Source: Chrysoporthe austroafricana | Lineage: Eukaryota; Ascomycota; Sordariomycetes; Diaporthales; Cryphonectriaceae | Assembly: GCA_001051155.2 (NCBI GenBank) | Contig: JYIP02000004.1 | Location: forward strand, 1,179,576-1,243,575 | DNA: 64,000 nucleotides | Direction of reading: 5' to 3' | In this document: one piece after another, positions 10,839 to 20,775 of the stretch | Position numbering within the stretch: position 1 is the first letter of the stretch | Layout of the letters: each line of letters starts with the position of its first letter | Program-made: the position numbers and the translations under genes | The notes under the pieces: generated by a model | Told to the model about the DNA's origin: nothing | Database searches by the model: none | The model's input: the letters and a program-made list of their open reading frames with translations, nothing else

Positions 10839-12113
10839 CTAGGCCGCCAGGGCATGCGTCTTCAAGACAGCCAAGTACTCCTCGACGGAGACGCTTTCGT
10901 TCTTCGCGCACATCGTCTCGGGCGAGACGCCAAAGATGTAGGCCGGGACTCCTTTGTACCGATAGAACTTACAGTCCGTCGCGCCCATTGACGGTATGGC
11001 CAGCGGCTTCCTGCCCGTAACCCGCTTGGCCTGTCTCGCCAACATGTCGACCATGGGGTGGTCGTGCGCGCACGCCGCGGCCAGGTTGCTCGCAGCCTGT
11101 TGAACCTCGACACTGGCCTCAGGATACCTGTCCATCACGCCGCAGATGACCTCCATGACCTCATCAGCTTTCAGACCCAGAGGCATCCGGATGTCTGCCT
11201 CAAAGACGCACGTGCTGGGTATCATGTTGACCTTTAGCCCACCGTGGATCGTGCCAATGTTCAACGTGCACTTCATCGCGATGTCCGCCGCGCCCTTGCC
11301 CATGCACTCATCAATCGCCGCCCTCACATCCTGCCTCTCCAGATAGGCTCTCAGCTCCGGGTCCAGATCAGGCACGATATCCTCCAGCACGGCAAGGTCA
11401 TTTATTAGCCTCGCTGCAGTCCTGGTCGCGCTTTTGCTAAGGTGGGTGTAGGCGCCATGTGCCCCGGGCCCAACATCCACCGTAAATGTCAGCCTAAGGG
11501 TGCCCTTTTCCGCGAAGCGGATCGTGCTCAGCGCGCCCGGTTCTGCGTTGATCATCACGTCGCCCGCCCAAGGGCTCTTCTCCCCATTCGGCAGCTCCGT
11601 GTGTCCGTCTCGCCCGTGGTCCAGCAGCCACCGCGTCCCGAACTTCCCGCCTGTCTCCTCATCGCTCACCGCACACAGGGCCACGCTGCCCCGCAGGTAC
11701 TCGCGGTAGCGGTGTAGATAGGCGAAGGCTATCACGCTGGCGGCCGTTCCGGCTTTCATGTCCACCGTGCCACGGCCGTGCAGCCGTCCCTCGACGATCT
11801 CGCCTGACCAGGGGCTGCGGTCCCAGTCAGAGCCGGTGCCGGCGGGGAACACGTCGATGTGTCCATTCAGCACCAGCCGCGGCCCATCGCTGGCGGCGCC
11901 GACAAACTCAGAGACGATGCTGGGCATGTGGGCCTTCGGGGCGATGGTCTGCGTGGCGACACCCTGCGAGGAGAGGTAGGTCTGGATGATGGCCGCGGCC
12001 TCGTGGGTGTCACCTGGTGGGTTGGGCGAGGGTGCCTGCACGAAGGATTGCAGGAAGGCAATGTGTGAAGCCTCGTTGGCTGCCAGGGCGTCGAGCAGGG
12101 CTTGGGCGTTCAT
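10839..12113 (-). CDS. M20/ArgE-DapE family metallopeptidase or deacylase
   Basis: Intronless, 424 aa, GC-rich. Metal and catalytic motifs of the M20 family appear in order: NGHID (His85, metal 1), GRGTVDMKAG (Asp118, bridging), SDEETGG (Glu152 general base, Glu153 ligand) and MINAEP (Glu191). A central dimerisation domain follows, with the GTIHGG element, then the C-terminal catalytic part. The family hydrolyses amide bonds in N-acyl amino acids or small peptides (acetylornithine, succinyl-diaminopimelate, carnosine-like substrates). The usual final metal-binding His, shortly before the NE dipeptide, is not obvious: the protein reads MCAKNESV at 401-408. Some desuccinylase-like subgroups also vary here. 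No targeting signal, so cytosolic. Substrate cannot be assigned. Confidence 0.85.
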   Translation of the reverse strand: MNAQALLDALAANEASHIAFLQSFVQAPSPNPPGDTHEAAAIIQTYLSSQGVATQTIAPKAHMPSIVSEFVGAASDGPRLVLNGHIDVFPAGTGSDWDRSPWSGEIVEGRLHGRGTVDMKAGTAASVIAFAYLHRYREYLRGSVALCAVSDEETGGKFGTRWLLDHGRDGHTELPNGEKSPWAGDVMINAEPGALSTIRFAEKGTLRLTFTVDVGPGAHGAYTHLSKSATRTAARLINDLAVLEDIVPDLDPELRAYLERQDVRAAIDECMGKGAADIAMKCTLNIGTIHGGLKVNMIPSTCVFEADIRMPLGLKADEVMEVICGVMDRYPEASVEVQQAASNLAAACAHDHPMVDMLARQAKRVTGRKPLAIPSMGATDCKFYRYKGVPAYIFGVSPETMCAKNESVSVEEYLAVLKTHALAA

Positions 12114-12721
12114 CTTCAGGTGTATAGCGACGAAAGCCGTGATTGAGCCGAGAGGGACACTGCAGCTTGATCTCAGGTCATACGTGTGCTGAGGACATCC
12201 TGCATTTGAGGCGTATAATATTAGTACTTAGTTGTGAGTCATCCGGCGAATACTGGCATCATGATTTTTATGTCGCCGAAATGCCATGAGTTATGCGATC
12301 TTTAAATGCCCAATACGGGGGGACAGGAGCTTGAAAGTGACTAGCGCCTGTCATTTGGAGATTGTTTGTTGTCTGGTGTGTACCTTCATCGGCGCACGCC
12401 TTATTGAGCACTGCACTGCTGCGAGTAACTGACTGCTGAATGTTTGACACCTTGGCGGCAGTAGTGCCATGGAACTGTGAATGGATTCACCAGAGAAAAA
12501 GGGGTATGTGTAATTATCAAGTCTAACTCATTCATGACTTTTAGACAAGACAACGCCTAGCGCCGTGCTCATTATGCCCATGTCGTGTTATGACACCCGC
12601 TAATACAAACAATCTGAACCCTCGGGAAACTATATGTCGTATAGACATAGAGAACAATTATGAGATGTTGCGGCCATTTTCAAGCAGAGGCAAGAACTCT
12701 TCATCCTCTCCTCGAGCTTGC
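12114..12721. other. Intergenic, 608 bp, no gene seen
   Basis: Upstream of the M20 gene and downstream of the APP1 gene, both read leftward. No protein-like frame or RNA gene seen. Confidence 0.45.
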
Positions 12722-15700
12722 CTATCGAGTCTCTTTGACAAGCCCAACAGCCTCCAGCACCACGTCTGCGCCCCTGCGCCATGTATAAAGCTTCACGCCC
12801 TCGCGGTCTAGGATACCGTGTGCTCTGTCTAGACGCCGCCGCCAAAGTTCTAGCTTCTTGTTGACAGGGCTATACTGCCCGGGCTGCTGCTGATAGGTGT
12901 GACTCGATGGCCCAAGCATGGAGTCGAACGTGCTTGCTGTATTCACTCTAGCCGGCGGAGGTCGGGACCCGAAACCTGAAGTAGTCGCATCTAGGTCGAG
13001 CTGCTCAATGTCTGGATTCGAGTTGGAGTGTCGAAGCGCACGAGAGCGTGGGCTGAGGTTGAGGAGTGGCGTGACACGGCGCCGTGGAGGTGGAGGCGGC
13101 GGAGGTTGTCTAGTGGATGTTGTAGAGTTAGACCCCGGCGATGAAGCGGGTTGAGAGGGTGAGTTGGCTGATGTGTTGGAGGATAAGTTGGTGCTGCTGC
13201 TCGTGCCATTCTTAGGAGTTACCCCAGCATTGCTCCCAAGGCTTTGCTCGGACGAATTCTGAATCTGCGCTAAAGGATGTAATACGGCGTTCTGGATCTG
13301 TGTGGCTATCGGCTTTCTCGGAGGCACAGGAGGTCCGGCCTTTGACGGGCCCGAGGCCTCTCCCTTCAGTGCGATCGGCTTGTTAGGACGTGGAGGAGGC
13401 GGCTTCTTGCGTATTGCTAACGATGCAAGATCTTCAGCGCCCGAAGTCTTCAGCTGTTCAAGCTTCTGTTCCTGCTTTGAGCCCACTGGTTCAGGCTCGC
13501 CCGAGAAGTCGATGAGTGTGCCTTCGGCCGGCCCTTCAGGTTTCGGGGGCTCACTTAACGTCCGGGGCGGGAGGGCGGGTCTTTGGTCACGTTGATCGTT
13601 TCGAGAATTTCGCCTGTCGACTGTCGTAGAGGAGAGCCCGTTGACCGCAGCATCGAAATAACCCGCTTGTTCGGGCGTGGTCACGTCGCGGATGAAGACC
13701 GCGATAATGCGTCCGGGATGCGCAACCGCCAAGTCTGTATAGACCTCAAGGTCGGCCTCGCCACTGTCACCAACGAGGATGAACCTTCGTTTCGGGAAGT
13801 CTCGCAGTATCCTTTCGAGCGTGCCTTTCTTCCTTTCGGCGACTGGCTCGAAAATACCTTGCAACATTCCGCTATATTGCTTCAAGTGCAGAGAGCCAGG
13901 TGGCAGACCAGCATTGCGGAAGAACGTTGCGATGACAGGAAATAGCTGCCAAGGGCTGTTGGAACAGTAGTGGAACCTAACACCCATCTTATGAAGCTCG
14001 CCGTACCATTCTCGCACGCCATCGATGGTAAGATCTTTCAGGTCGCGGATGAATGTGTTGCGGAAGATCTCTCGAGCACCTAAGGATATGCTTGAATTCT
14101 TGATGGTATCGTCAATGTCGCTGATGACGCTGATGCCCTTGTCGGCAATGATCTCAATCTCCTGAACAGTAGACAAGTCCTGATTCGCCAGAATACGGAC
14201 GTGGGTGGGTATGAAGTCGAGGGCTGCCCTCATCGAGAAGTGACCGGCATCATTTGTCTCCACCGTTCTAGACTGGGATTGACTGTCGTTATAGAAAAAG
14301 AGGGTGACCGGATGCTGCGTCAAGGGTGTCGTGAGAAACGGACCGAGTCGAGCCATCAGATTCGCATTAGCAACGGCTAGCTCAGCTTCAGTCAGTTCCG
14401 TCGTTGCACTTGTACCGAAAGTCGACCGCGAAGTCAGACTCGGAGAAGGCACCGTCGTTGAGGGCGTGCGGCTGCCACTGCGGGTTCTAGCAGGCGAGAT
14501 CCTCCCTTCTCCCTCAAAATCTTCATCTTGAGGCTGCTCGCTGTAGCCGCCTCTGAGAGCAGCTTCTTTCTCTGCCTGACCTCGTCGCATGATTTCCTGG
14601 GCCTCTTGGTCAATCTTCTGCTGTTCCCTCATCTCCTCGCGTTCCTCGTGACCGGTTCTCAGGTCCTGGGCCTGCCCTGATCCTTGCTGTGTCGGTGCCG
14701 GTATCCCGCTTAGCCTCCTCGCAAGACCGATCAAGACTCGGTTCTTCCGCGTCATTGGACCTCTGTGCGGCATATACAACCAGCCTCGGATGTCCACATC
14801 CACGATAGCCTTCTTGTCCTCCGCTCTCATCCATTCATTTCGCCAATAATCCTCCTCGTTCGTGGCACTCTCTCCCGCGTTCCCCTCGCCGTAGCTCGAG
14901 ATCCTCGAACCATCGTCTCGGAACTGTCTGACGTGCCTCTTCGCATACGACGGAAATATCACCAGCTCCTCCTGCCCTCTGGTCACAATGTCCACGTCAG
15001 GGAAAGATCCGGGTATCGACACCCTGTAGCTGGCGTCGTCGACATCGACTACACCTCGTATGCGCGTATTGTCGTACTGGTTCCGGATCTCGCTAGCAGT
15101 GGCCACGCCCACGGCATAGACGCTCTTTGCCATAGCAGCCAGCTTCTTGCGCCGAGCCCCTGGCTCGCGCCCGCCATACGGGTCGTTATAGCCACTTCCG
15201 CCCCACTGCGACATATTGAGATTCTGGTCGCCTGCTTCCGGGATCTTGTCTCTCACTTCATCTCCCTGGCGCTGCTCTTGACTCTTCTTATACCTGTAGT
15301 GGTGGTGGCGTCGGCGTGCGGGTGGCGGTGGTCCTAATAGAAGCCGCCGACTCCCCCGCGCCGCCCTCGCTATGCTATCAACCCAGCGAGTCTTGGCCAG
15401 ACGCCGGTGCTGGTGGTCGAGGATGTAGCGGTAGATGCGCGACTGTAGGCGGTGCTTGTAGTAGGGGAGCGTGTCGAGGTGGAAGCTGAGCAGGCGCTCG
15501 CGATACCGCTGGCGGAGGGTGTGCGGGAATATATACCGGAGGAGACTCTGCTTGTGGGAGGAGTGTGGTTCGCCGAGGAAGCGTCGAAAGGGCCTAAACG
15601 GAGCCACTTTGGGAAATTCTTCAGCCTTGCCTTCTACCCTGGTTTCGAACCTATGCCCTGGGTCTTTTCTTTGTGCAGGCTTTGTGGAGTTCGATGGATT

Positions 15701-15850
15701 TAGGAACGATATGGTTACACGGTGGCTCGACGACGACTCGGAGCTTCGCGGCGTAGGATGGAGCGTCAGAGGTCGAGGGCTGTCGGGGAGGTTCGAGATG
15801 CTGCCACTGGTGTTGTAGGGCGATACGTACTGTGTATGGACGCCCGCCAA
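12722..15850 (-). CDS. APP1: App1-like phosphatidate phosphatase (DUF2183)
   Basis: One uninterrupted exon, 1,042 aa. The HAD-type catalytic motif DxDxT lies near residue 578 (ISDIDDTIK), with the downstream App1 blocks HYCSNSPWQLFP, LKQYSGML and the acidic GDSGEADLE motif, all expected for DUF2183. An App1 N-terminal region (about 230-390) precedes it. The tail carries proline-rich runs such as PPVPPRKP and RQPPPPPPPRRR, suited to SH3 binding. In yeast, App1 is a Mg-dependent phosphatidate phosphatase at cortical actin patches, linking diacylglycerol production to endocytosis; actin-patch recruitment here is inferred. The basic, His/Arg-rich N-terminal 200 residues are typical of filamentous fungal versions. 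The ATG at 15850 is the first in frame. Confidence 0.9.
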   Translation of the reverse strand: MAGVHTQYVSPYNTSGSISNLPDSPRPLTLHPTPRSSESSSSHRVTISFLNPSNSTKPAQRKDPGHRFETRVEGKAEEFPKVAPFRPFRRFLGEPHSSHKQSLLRYIFPHTLRQRYRERLLSFHLDTLPYYKHRLQSRIYRYILDHQHRRLAKTRWVDSIARAARGSRRLLLGPPPPARRRHHHYRYKKSQEQRQGDEVRDKIPEAGDQNLNMSQWGGSGYNDPYGGREPGARRKKLAAMAKSVYAVGVATASEIRNQYDNTRIRGVVDVDDASYRVSIPGSFPDVDIVTRGQEELVIFPSYAKRHVRQFRDDGSRISSYGEGNAGESATNEEDYWRNEWMRAEDKKAIVDVDIRGWLYMPHRGPMTRKNRVLIGLARRLSGIPAPTQQGSGQAQDLRTGHEEREEMREQQKIDQEAQEIMRRGQAEKEAALRGGYSEQPQDEDFEGEGRISPARTRSGSRTPSTTVPSPSLTSRSTFGTSATTELTEAELAVANANLMARLGPFLTTPLTQHPVTLFFYNDSQSQSRTVETNDAGHFSMRAALDFIPTHVRILANQDLSTVQEIEIIADKGISVISDIDDTIKNSSISLGAREIFRNTFIRDLKDLTIDGVREWYGELHKMGVRFHYCSNSPWQLFPVIATFFRNAGLPPGSLHLKQYSGMLQGIFEPVAERKKGTLERILRDFPKRRFILVGDSGEADLEVYTDLAVAHPGRIIAVFIRDVTTPEQAGYFDAAVNGLSSTTVDRRNSRNDQRDQRPALPPRTLSEPPKPEGPAEGTLIDFSGEPEPVGSKQEQKLEQLKTSGAEDLASLAIRKKPPPPRPNKPIALKGEASGPSKAGPPVPPRKPIATQIQNAVLHPLAQIQNSSEQSLGSNAGVTPKNGTSSSTNLSSNTSANSPSQPASSPGSNSTTSTRQPPPPPPPRRRVTPLLNLSPRSRALRHSNSNPDIEQLDLDATTSGFGSRPPPARVNTASTFDSMLGPSSHTYQQQPGQYSPVNKKLELWRRRLDRAHGILDREGVKLYTWRRGADVVLEAVGLVKETR

Positions 15851-17002
15851 CTTTATTTGAAGGTCAGCCAGCAGGTAAGGTGTCTCAGTCGAGCGTCACT
15901 CAGCACAGCCCGGGGCGCCCCTAGCTACTTTTACGTCATCTTGAATACCCGGTTACAAGCACTGTCATACCCCTGTCCTATCCCAGGAACAGGTCCCGTA
16001 GCCTCTTCCGATAGGGATTCCCACCCCCCTCCCAAAACAAAAGAGCCTGAAGGAACAATATAAACCTAAATAAATCAAGTCGAGAGGAGACGTTAGAAAG
16101 CAATGGACGACTTGAGCAATTAATTCCTTCTAACGTGCGATGAGTGATCAGTCAGAGACTGGGAAATCGTTTGCAATAATCAAGAGAAGCCTCCCTTCCT
16201 CTCAACAGTAAAGTAATAATTCTCAATTTCGAGGGGAGAAATAAGAAGAAAAGAAAAAGATGCCCACCCACCGACATTCCCTTGATATCCTGTACTCAAG
16301 TTAGCAATCAACAAGCACTGTGTGTTAGTAATCAGCACCGGGAATCGGCCCAGTGTGTAAAATCCCCCAGAAAACGTAGCCAAAGATTCCGCTGCCCTGG
16401 GAATCGAACAGAAGCCTTTCGAGGTTGTTTGGTAGGCTGATCAGGCAAGCGCTGAACAGTTATTCTGACAGATTAACCGACCGCTCTGCCAAGCAACCTC
16501 AGGCGAAAGACCTAGTTTTATTCACGCTTATAGCATCAGTTTCGGTCAACTCGCTCTGGGTTTTGCACGTCACCGATTCACACACTATAGAGCTGCTACT
16601 CGTCCTAGGAAATCACCGCGCGGGTTCCTAGAGTATTTAATTATTCTAATCGCAGAAGCTTATTATCTAAGCATTTGATCTAAAGGTCCTGTCGAGAGAA
16701 TAGAAGCTGAAGGGTCTCTTCGACCATGAACGCCAACATTGGAATACCAGTCAATATCTTTGCCATTGGCTTGATCGTGCTGCGCAATACAAAGACTACG
16801 ACCGGCCGTACCAATCGCAGCTCATCGCAAGCTTTAATTTTGGTACAATTCTTTGTATTCATATTCGCCTTAACCAGGCAGGTGGAGGTCGAGTCAACTC
16901 GATCTCGTTGAGATGTCGTCAAGTGCCGCCCTAAGCTTTGCCATTTCCTCTTGTCCTGTAATGCTAAGGTGGGTTCTATTCTTCTTCTTCTAAGCTCGTC
17001 AA
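15851..17002. other. Intergenic, 1.15 kb, with tRNA-like inverted repeat
   Basis: Upstream of APP1. Contains a 9-bp perfect inverted repeat ACGTTAGAA/TTCTAACGT at 16090-16098 and 16128-16136, and the tRNA-like element described separately. No protein gene is supported. Confidence 0.45.
16392..16500 (-). other. tRNA-like inverted-repeat element (possible tRNA relic)
   Basis: On the minus strand the sequence starts GGTTGCTTGGCAGAGCGGTC, close to a leucine-type tRNA 5' half with a pol III A box (TGGCAGAGCGG). About 90 nt later it has a good B box, TGTTCGATTCC. A D-arm of five pairs (GCAGA/TCTGT) can form. No convincing anticodon stem or T stem forms: the T-stem 5' half does not match CCCAG. The 12-nt ends GAGGTTGTTTGG (16421-16432) and CCAAGCAACCTC (16489-16500) form an inverted repeat with one mismatch. 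A functional tRNA is unlikely; a degenerate tRNA or tRNA-derived element is possible. Confidence 0.3.
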
Positions 17003-17308
17003 ATGAAATTGGAGTCGATCTTGGTGTTTACCGAGTCGTCCAATGCCATACCAAAGCCGTCCGCCGCTACTCTGGCTTCAGCTAATTGCATTGAGAACCT
17101 GCTCAATATGTGCTGCAGCGACGGCCTTGACGGCAAGGCCTCTTGCGCGGGCATTGCGCAAGACGATGGGAACACTTTGACCCTCAGCGGCGGCTGCATC
17201 TGCATCTACGCGTCGGACGAGACGGATAATTATATCAACTGCACTTGCATCGGCATTCTGGCGGGTGGCAAGTGCCCTTCTCGTCCCCGCCAGCCTTGTG
17301 TCAATTAA
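17003..17308 (+). CDS. Small cysteine-rich hypothetical protein
   Basis: 101 aa with ten cysteines, one of them a CC pair, plus CIC and CTC groups and a C-terminal KC...PC, as in disulfide-rich secreted fungal proteins. The even cysteine number and regular spacing argue for real coding. The N-terminus (MKLESILVF then polar residues) is too short for a complete signal peptide, so the true start may lie in an unseen upstream exon, or an intron may split the leader. No family recognised. It stands alone between APP1 and DRS1. It could be an effector-like or wall protein, but function is not assignable. Confidence 0.45.
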   Translation: MKLESILVFTESSNAIPKPSAATLASANCIENLLNMCCSDGLDGKASCAGIAQDDGNTLTLSGGCICIYASDETDNYINCTCIGILAGGKCPSRPRQPCVN

Positions 17309-17729
17309 TCTTCTACCCAGCACAAGTCATGGTCTAGGATGACTGATTTGTATGACAAGGTTCCCCTTGGATGGGTTTTATATCCCCCGGTAAGTAAGGT
17401 GAGGTGATTAGTCAGAAAGCACTTCTCTGTGCAATACGTAAATCAACTGTACTCATTCTTCTCACCTACTTGTAAACTCATTGTGCTGTGACCGCCTCCA
17501 TGAATTGATGTGTGCTTCGAAGATGCTCCTGCACGCACCCAAAACACTGGGGCTTTGTTAGATATTCCTGACCAATACTCACAGGACACAGCCGTTGTGT
17601 GATAGCAAGGTTGGGTTGACTTGTAATTGGGGCACAAGCCAAGAATCGAAAGAGTGAGGAAGACTGGACGAGACGCTGACCTTTCAGTACATCAATTATG
17701 CCACTCTAGGCTATTCAATATATCCGTCT
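17309..17729. other. Intergenic, 421 bp
   Basis: Between the small Cys-rich ORF and the DRS1 stop, both pointing inward. No feature seen. Confidence 0.4.
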
Positions 17730-20102
17730 TTACCTCCTTCCTCTTGATCCACCAGCCTTCTTCGGTACCCTCGCCTTTGCTTTGGCTGCCTTGAATGCCG
17801 GACCATTCTTGACCTTATCCTTCTTACCCTTCTTCTTGTCCTTCTTGAACTCTAGAACAGCACCCTTGCCTGCGCGTTCCGCTGCTCCCTTCTTCCATAC
17901 CTTACCCTCCTTCCTCTCGGACTTGGCATCCAGCTTCTTCTTGTCCTTATTACTCAACTTTCCATTCGCATGCTTGCTTTTCAACTTCTCCCTGTCACCA
18001 TTCAATTCTGCGCGTCCGGCCTCTTTAGCTGCAACCTTGTCTCTCTGCGTCTCGAACCACGTCCGCTTCGGCCGCCCCTTGATCTCGTCTTCATGGCGGA
18101 TCAGGTTCTCACCCTTCTGCACCTGCATCTCAACATGCTGCATTTGCTTTTCTTCTTTCTCCTCGGCCTGGATCATCTCCACCTCGTCCTCGAGTTCGTC
18201 CACCTGCGCCTGGAATTTGTCCGCTTCGGATGGGTCGATCACACGGCTGCTGATCTTAGCTCCCTGGGACTTGCCCGCCTTTACAGCCGACTTGACGACT
18301 TTGCGATCGGGCTCCGCCGCGAGTGTGATAGCCACGCCAGAGCGGCCAGCACGGGCTGTACGGCCCACTCTGTGAAGGTAGATCTCGACAGTCTGCGGGG
18401 CTTCGTAGTTGATGACAGTGTCGACGCCCTTAATATCGAGACCACGAGAGGCCAGATCTGTAGCGAGTAGGAAGGAGACCTTTCTGTCTCTGAAGGCCTC
18501 AACGCTAGCGATACGCTGTGTCTGATTCATGCTGCCGTGCAGTTCTGCGCAAGAGAGTCCTAAGAGACCGAAGATGATGCGAACTTGGTGGGCGACTTTC
18601 TTTTGTCGGAAGAAAATGATCACTCGTTCTGTGTAGAGATTCTTGACAATGTAGAGCAAGTAGCCCATACGTTTCTCCTCACGACCCAGTCGTAGACGGA
18701 CAAATTCCTGGGTAAGCGTGTTGACGGTCTTCCTTTGGGAATCGACCATAATCCTGACGGGCTTGTTCATACCGAGGCGGATGAGCTTATCGACGGAGGA
18801 TGTCATGGTGGCGGAGAAGAGCATGGTCTGGCGGGACTTCGGAAGTGTAGTGAGGATCTCGTTCAGTTCGTCCGCGAATCCATCCTCCAGCATTCGATCG
18901 GCCTCATCCAGTACCAGGATTTCCACAGTCTCGACAGCGAAGCTAGCAGAGTTGCGCATATGATCAATGAAACGTCCAGGAGTGGCAATGACCACATCTG
19001 GCCGTAACCGTAGTTCTGCCTCCTGCACTTTGAGGCTCAAACCACCAACAGCCAGACAGAACTTGATGTCTGTATGGCTGGCCAGTTTGGTGGCTACGGA
19101 GTGGCACTGTATCGCCAGTTCACGGGTAGGGGTGAGAATGACAACCCTCGTGGTCGGGACCTTCTTTGGCCTGTAGAGCAGCCGCTCCAGGATGGGCACA
19201 ACGAAGGCTGCCGTCTTTCCCGAACCGGTGACAGCGCCACCGACAAGATCCTTGCCCATGAGTGCAATAGGAACGGCCTTGGCCTGGATAGGAGTGGGTT
19301 TGACGAAGCCGACATTCGTGAGGCCACGAAGAATTGGTCGAGATAGTGACATGGTCTGAAATGAGCCCATAGCATCCTTCTTGCCAGGTTTGGCCTTTTC
19401 CTCGGGGGCGAAGAAGGCGTCTCGTTTGGCAGCCTCCTCCAGGTCCTCTTCTTCATCGGACTCGGAGTTTCCGTCATCGTCATCTGGATGCCCCACTGGT
19501 GTCGCGACAGAGTCATTGTCTGATGCAGCATCGTCCTCGTCATCCTCCTCGTGTCCGTCGTCTTCCTCATCTTCTGAGCCCACTTCCGGCATATCGTCCC
19601 CCGCGTGTGACTCCTCCACATCCGACCCGACGTTCATGCCAAATGCATCCTCGTTCAACGCTTCGTCGTCGTCGACGAGTTCGATGTCATCGTCCTCATC
19701 GCTGGCAGACTCGTCTGCGCTTTCCTTGTTGGATTGGCCGGGATTGCTGGTCTTGCCTTCATTCTTCTCACGTCTTCTCCGTATTATATCGTCAAGAACG
19801 TCCTTCTTCTGTTCGCCCATGGCATTCTTTGCGCCATCAAAGCCCCATCCCTCGAATTCCCGAATCACGTCGTTGTCGCCTGCCACGAACTCGAAGTCCG
19901 AGTCCATGGCACCGTCGTCCTCTTCATTCTTGCCCCATATGCCATCTTGCCCACCATTGGCCTCGGACTTCTCCGAGTTTTTGTTCTTCTTCGTCTTGGC
20001 CTTCTTCTGCGGCGGAGGGGCGATTTCTTCTTCGGGGACGTCTTCGTTGTCCGAGATGGTGAGGACAAAGTCGTCCTCTGCCTTTCGCTTGGAAGGTGCC
20101 AT
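17730..20102 (-). CDS. DRS1: DEAD-box ATP-dependent RNA helicase Drs1
   Basis: Intronless, 790 aa from the ATG at 20102 ([11 protein letters not shown]). An in-frame ATG at 20129 adds nine residues of no obvious value. The N-terminal 240 residues are acidic and low-complexity. The helicase core starts near 250 with the Q motif ([11 protein letters not shown]...GF.KPTPIQ), then motif [27 protein letters not shown] in [29 protein letters not shown] and [10 protein letters not shown]. The C-terminal 160 residues are a Lys/Arg/Glu-rich, probably coiled-coil tail with nucleolar-type basic clusters. Drs1 acts in the nucleolus in 27S pre-rRNA processing and 60S subunit assembly. The gene is divergent from the EB1 gene, with 673 bp between starts. 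Confidence 0.95.
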   Translation of the reverse strand: MAPSKRKAEDDFVLTISDNEDVPEEEIAPPPQKKAKTKKNKNSEKSEANGGQDGIWGKNEEDDGAMDSDFEFVAGDNDVIREFEGWGFDGAKNAMGEQKKDVLDDIIRRRREKNEGKTSNPGQSNKESADESASDEDDDIELVDDDEALNEDAFGMNVGSDVEESHAGDDMPEVGSEDEEDDGHEEDDEDDAASDNDSVATPVGHPDDDDGNSESDEEEDLEEAAKRDAFFAPEEKAKPGKKDAMGSFQTMSLSRPILRGLTNVGFVKPTPIQAKAVPIALMGKDLVGGAVTGSGKTAAFVVPILERLLYRPKKVPTTRVVILTPTRELAIQCHSVATKLASHTDIKFCLAVGGLSLKVQEAELRLRPDVVIATPGRFIDHMRNSASFAVETVEILVLDEADRMLEDGFADELNEILTTLPKSRQTMLFSATMTSSVDKLIRLGMNKPVRIMVDSQRKTVNTLTQEFVRLRLGREEKRMGYLLYIVKNLYTERVIIFFRQKKVAHQVRIIFGLLGLSCAELHGSMNQTQRIASVEAFRDRKVSFLLATDLASRGLDIKGVDTVINYEAPQTVEIYLHRVGRTARAGRSGVAITLAAEPDRKVVKSAVKAGKSQGAKISSRVIDPSEADKFQAQVDELEDEVEMIQAEEKEEKQMQHVEMQVQKGENLIRHEDEIKGRPKRTWFETQRDKVAAKEAGRAELNGDREKLKSKHANGKLSNKDKKKLDAKSERKEGKVWKKGAAERAGKGAVLEFKKDKKKGKKDKVKNGPAFKAAKAKARVPKKAGGSRGRR

Positions 20103-20775
20103 GGCTGCGTTCGAGTGTGCTGCGGGCAAAAATATCGCCCAGATCTCGTATGGATGGAGATATCAAGGATGAGTGCGAAAAGGCCAATACGAAAGATATG
20201 TGGGAAAAAAAGAATAGAAGACGTCGCAGCGTATGAATCGTCCCAACTCTACTTTCCCTGCGGGTTGAGGTTGGACCCCTGCTCTGGAAACTTTTTTTTT
20301 TTCTCGCTGTCGAATTGTACCGGGCGGTGAAGGGAGCTAGTCGCCCACGCGAGCCAGCCTGCCCCGCACTAGGCCGCCAAAATTGCCCCACGCAAACTGT
20401 TTTCCGTGCAAGGTTGATTGGGTAACCAGGACAAAGCCAGCAGACGCCTCTCACTACCTAAGCAGTTGCTAGCTTACTTGTCCAAGCCCAACCGATCTGA
20501 CTGACGATTTTGTTTTCCACTGACACGCCCAGTCCACCCCAATCCAAACAAGCGACGCTGTTTCTCAACTGTTGCGATTTCCTTCCGGACTCGAATCTGC
20601 TGCAGCTTCCTCCTGTTTGCCTGACCCCAAATCGGCCATCCTTCCTGCGACGTTTTCCTTTTTGAGATACCCAGACCGTACCTTTCCCACCGTCGATCAT
20701 CGTCTTTGCCCCCCAGCCTAGACGGACAGACATCTTCCTACAGCACATCAGAGAGAGAAGAAGACAACAGACATC
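20103..20775. promoter_or_regulatory. Shared divergent promoter region of DRS1 and EB1 genes
   Basis: 673 bp between two divergent ATGs. It has pyrimidine-rich tracts on the EB1 side (20560-20750) and a T-run near 20290. No TATA box is evident, as is usual for fungal housekeeping genes. Promoter function is inferred from position only. Confidence 0.45.

Noticed and set aside
12918..15818. Several long frames opposite the APP1 gene (up to 190 codons).
   Set aside because: They mirror the low-complexity proline-rich and basic stretches of APP1 and have no independent motif.
17782..20330. Long Ser/Pro/Leu-rich frames opposite DRS1 (up to 263 codons).
   Set aside because: They are the antisense of acidic and basic repeats in DRS1; serine-rich composition is the expected complement of GAA/GAT-rich codons.
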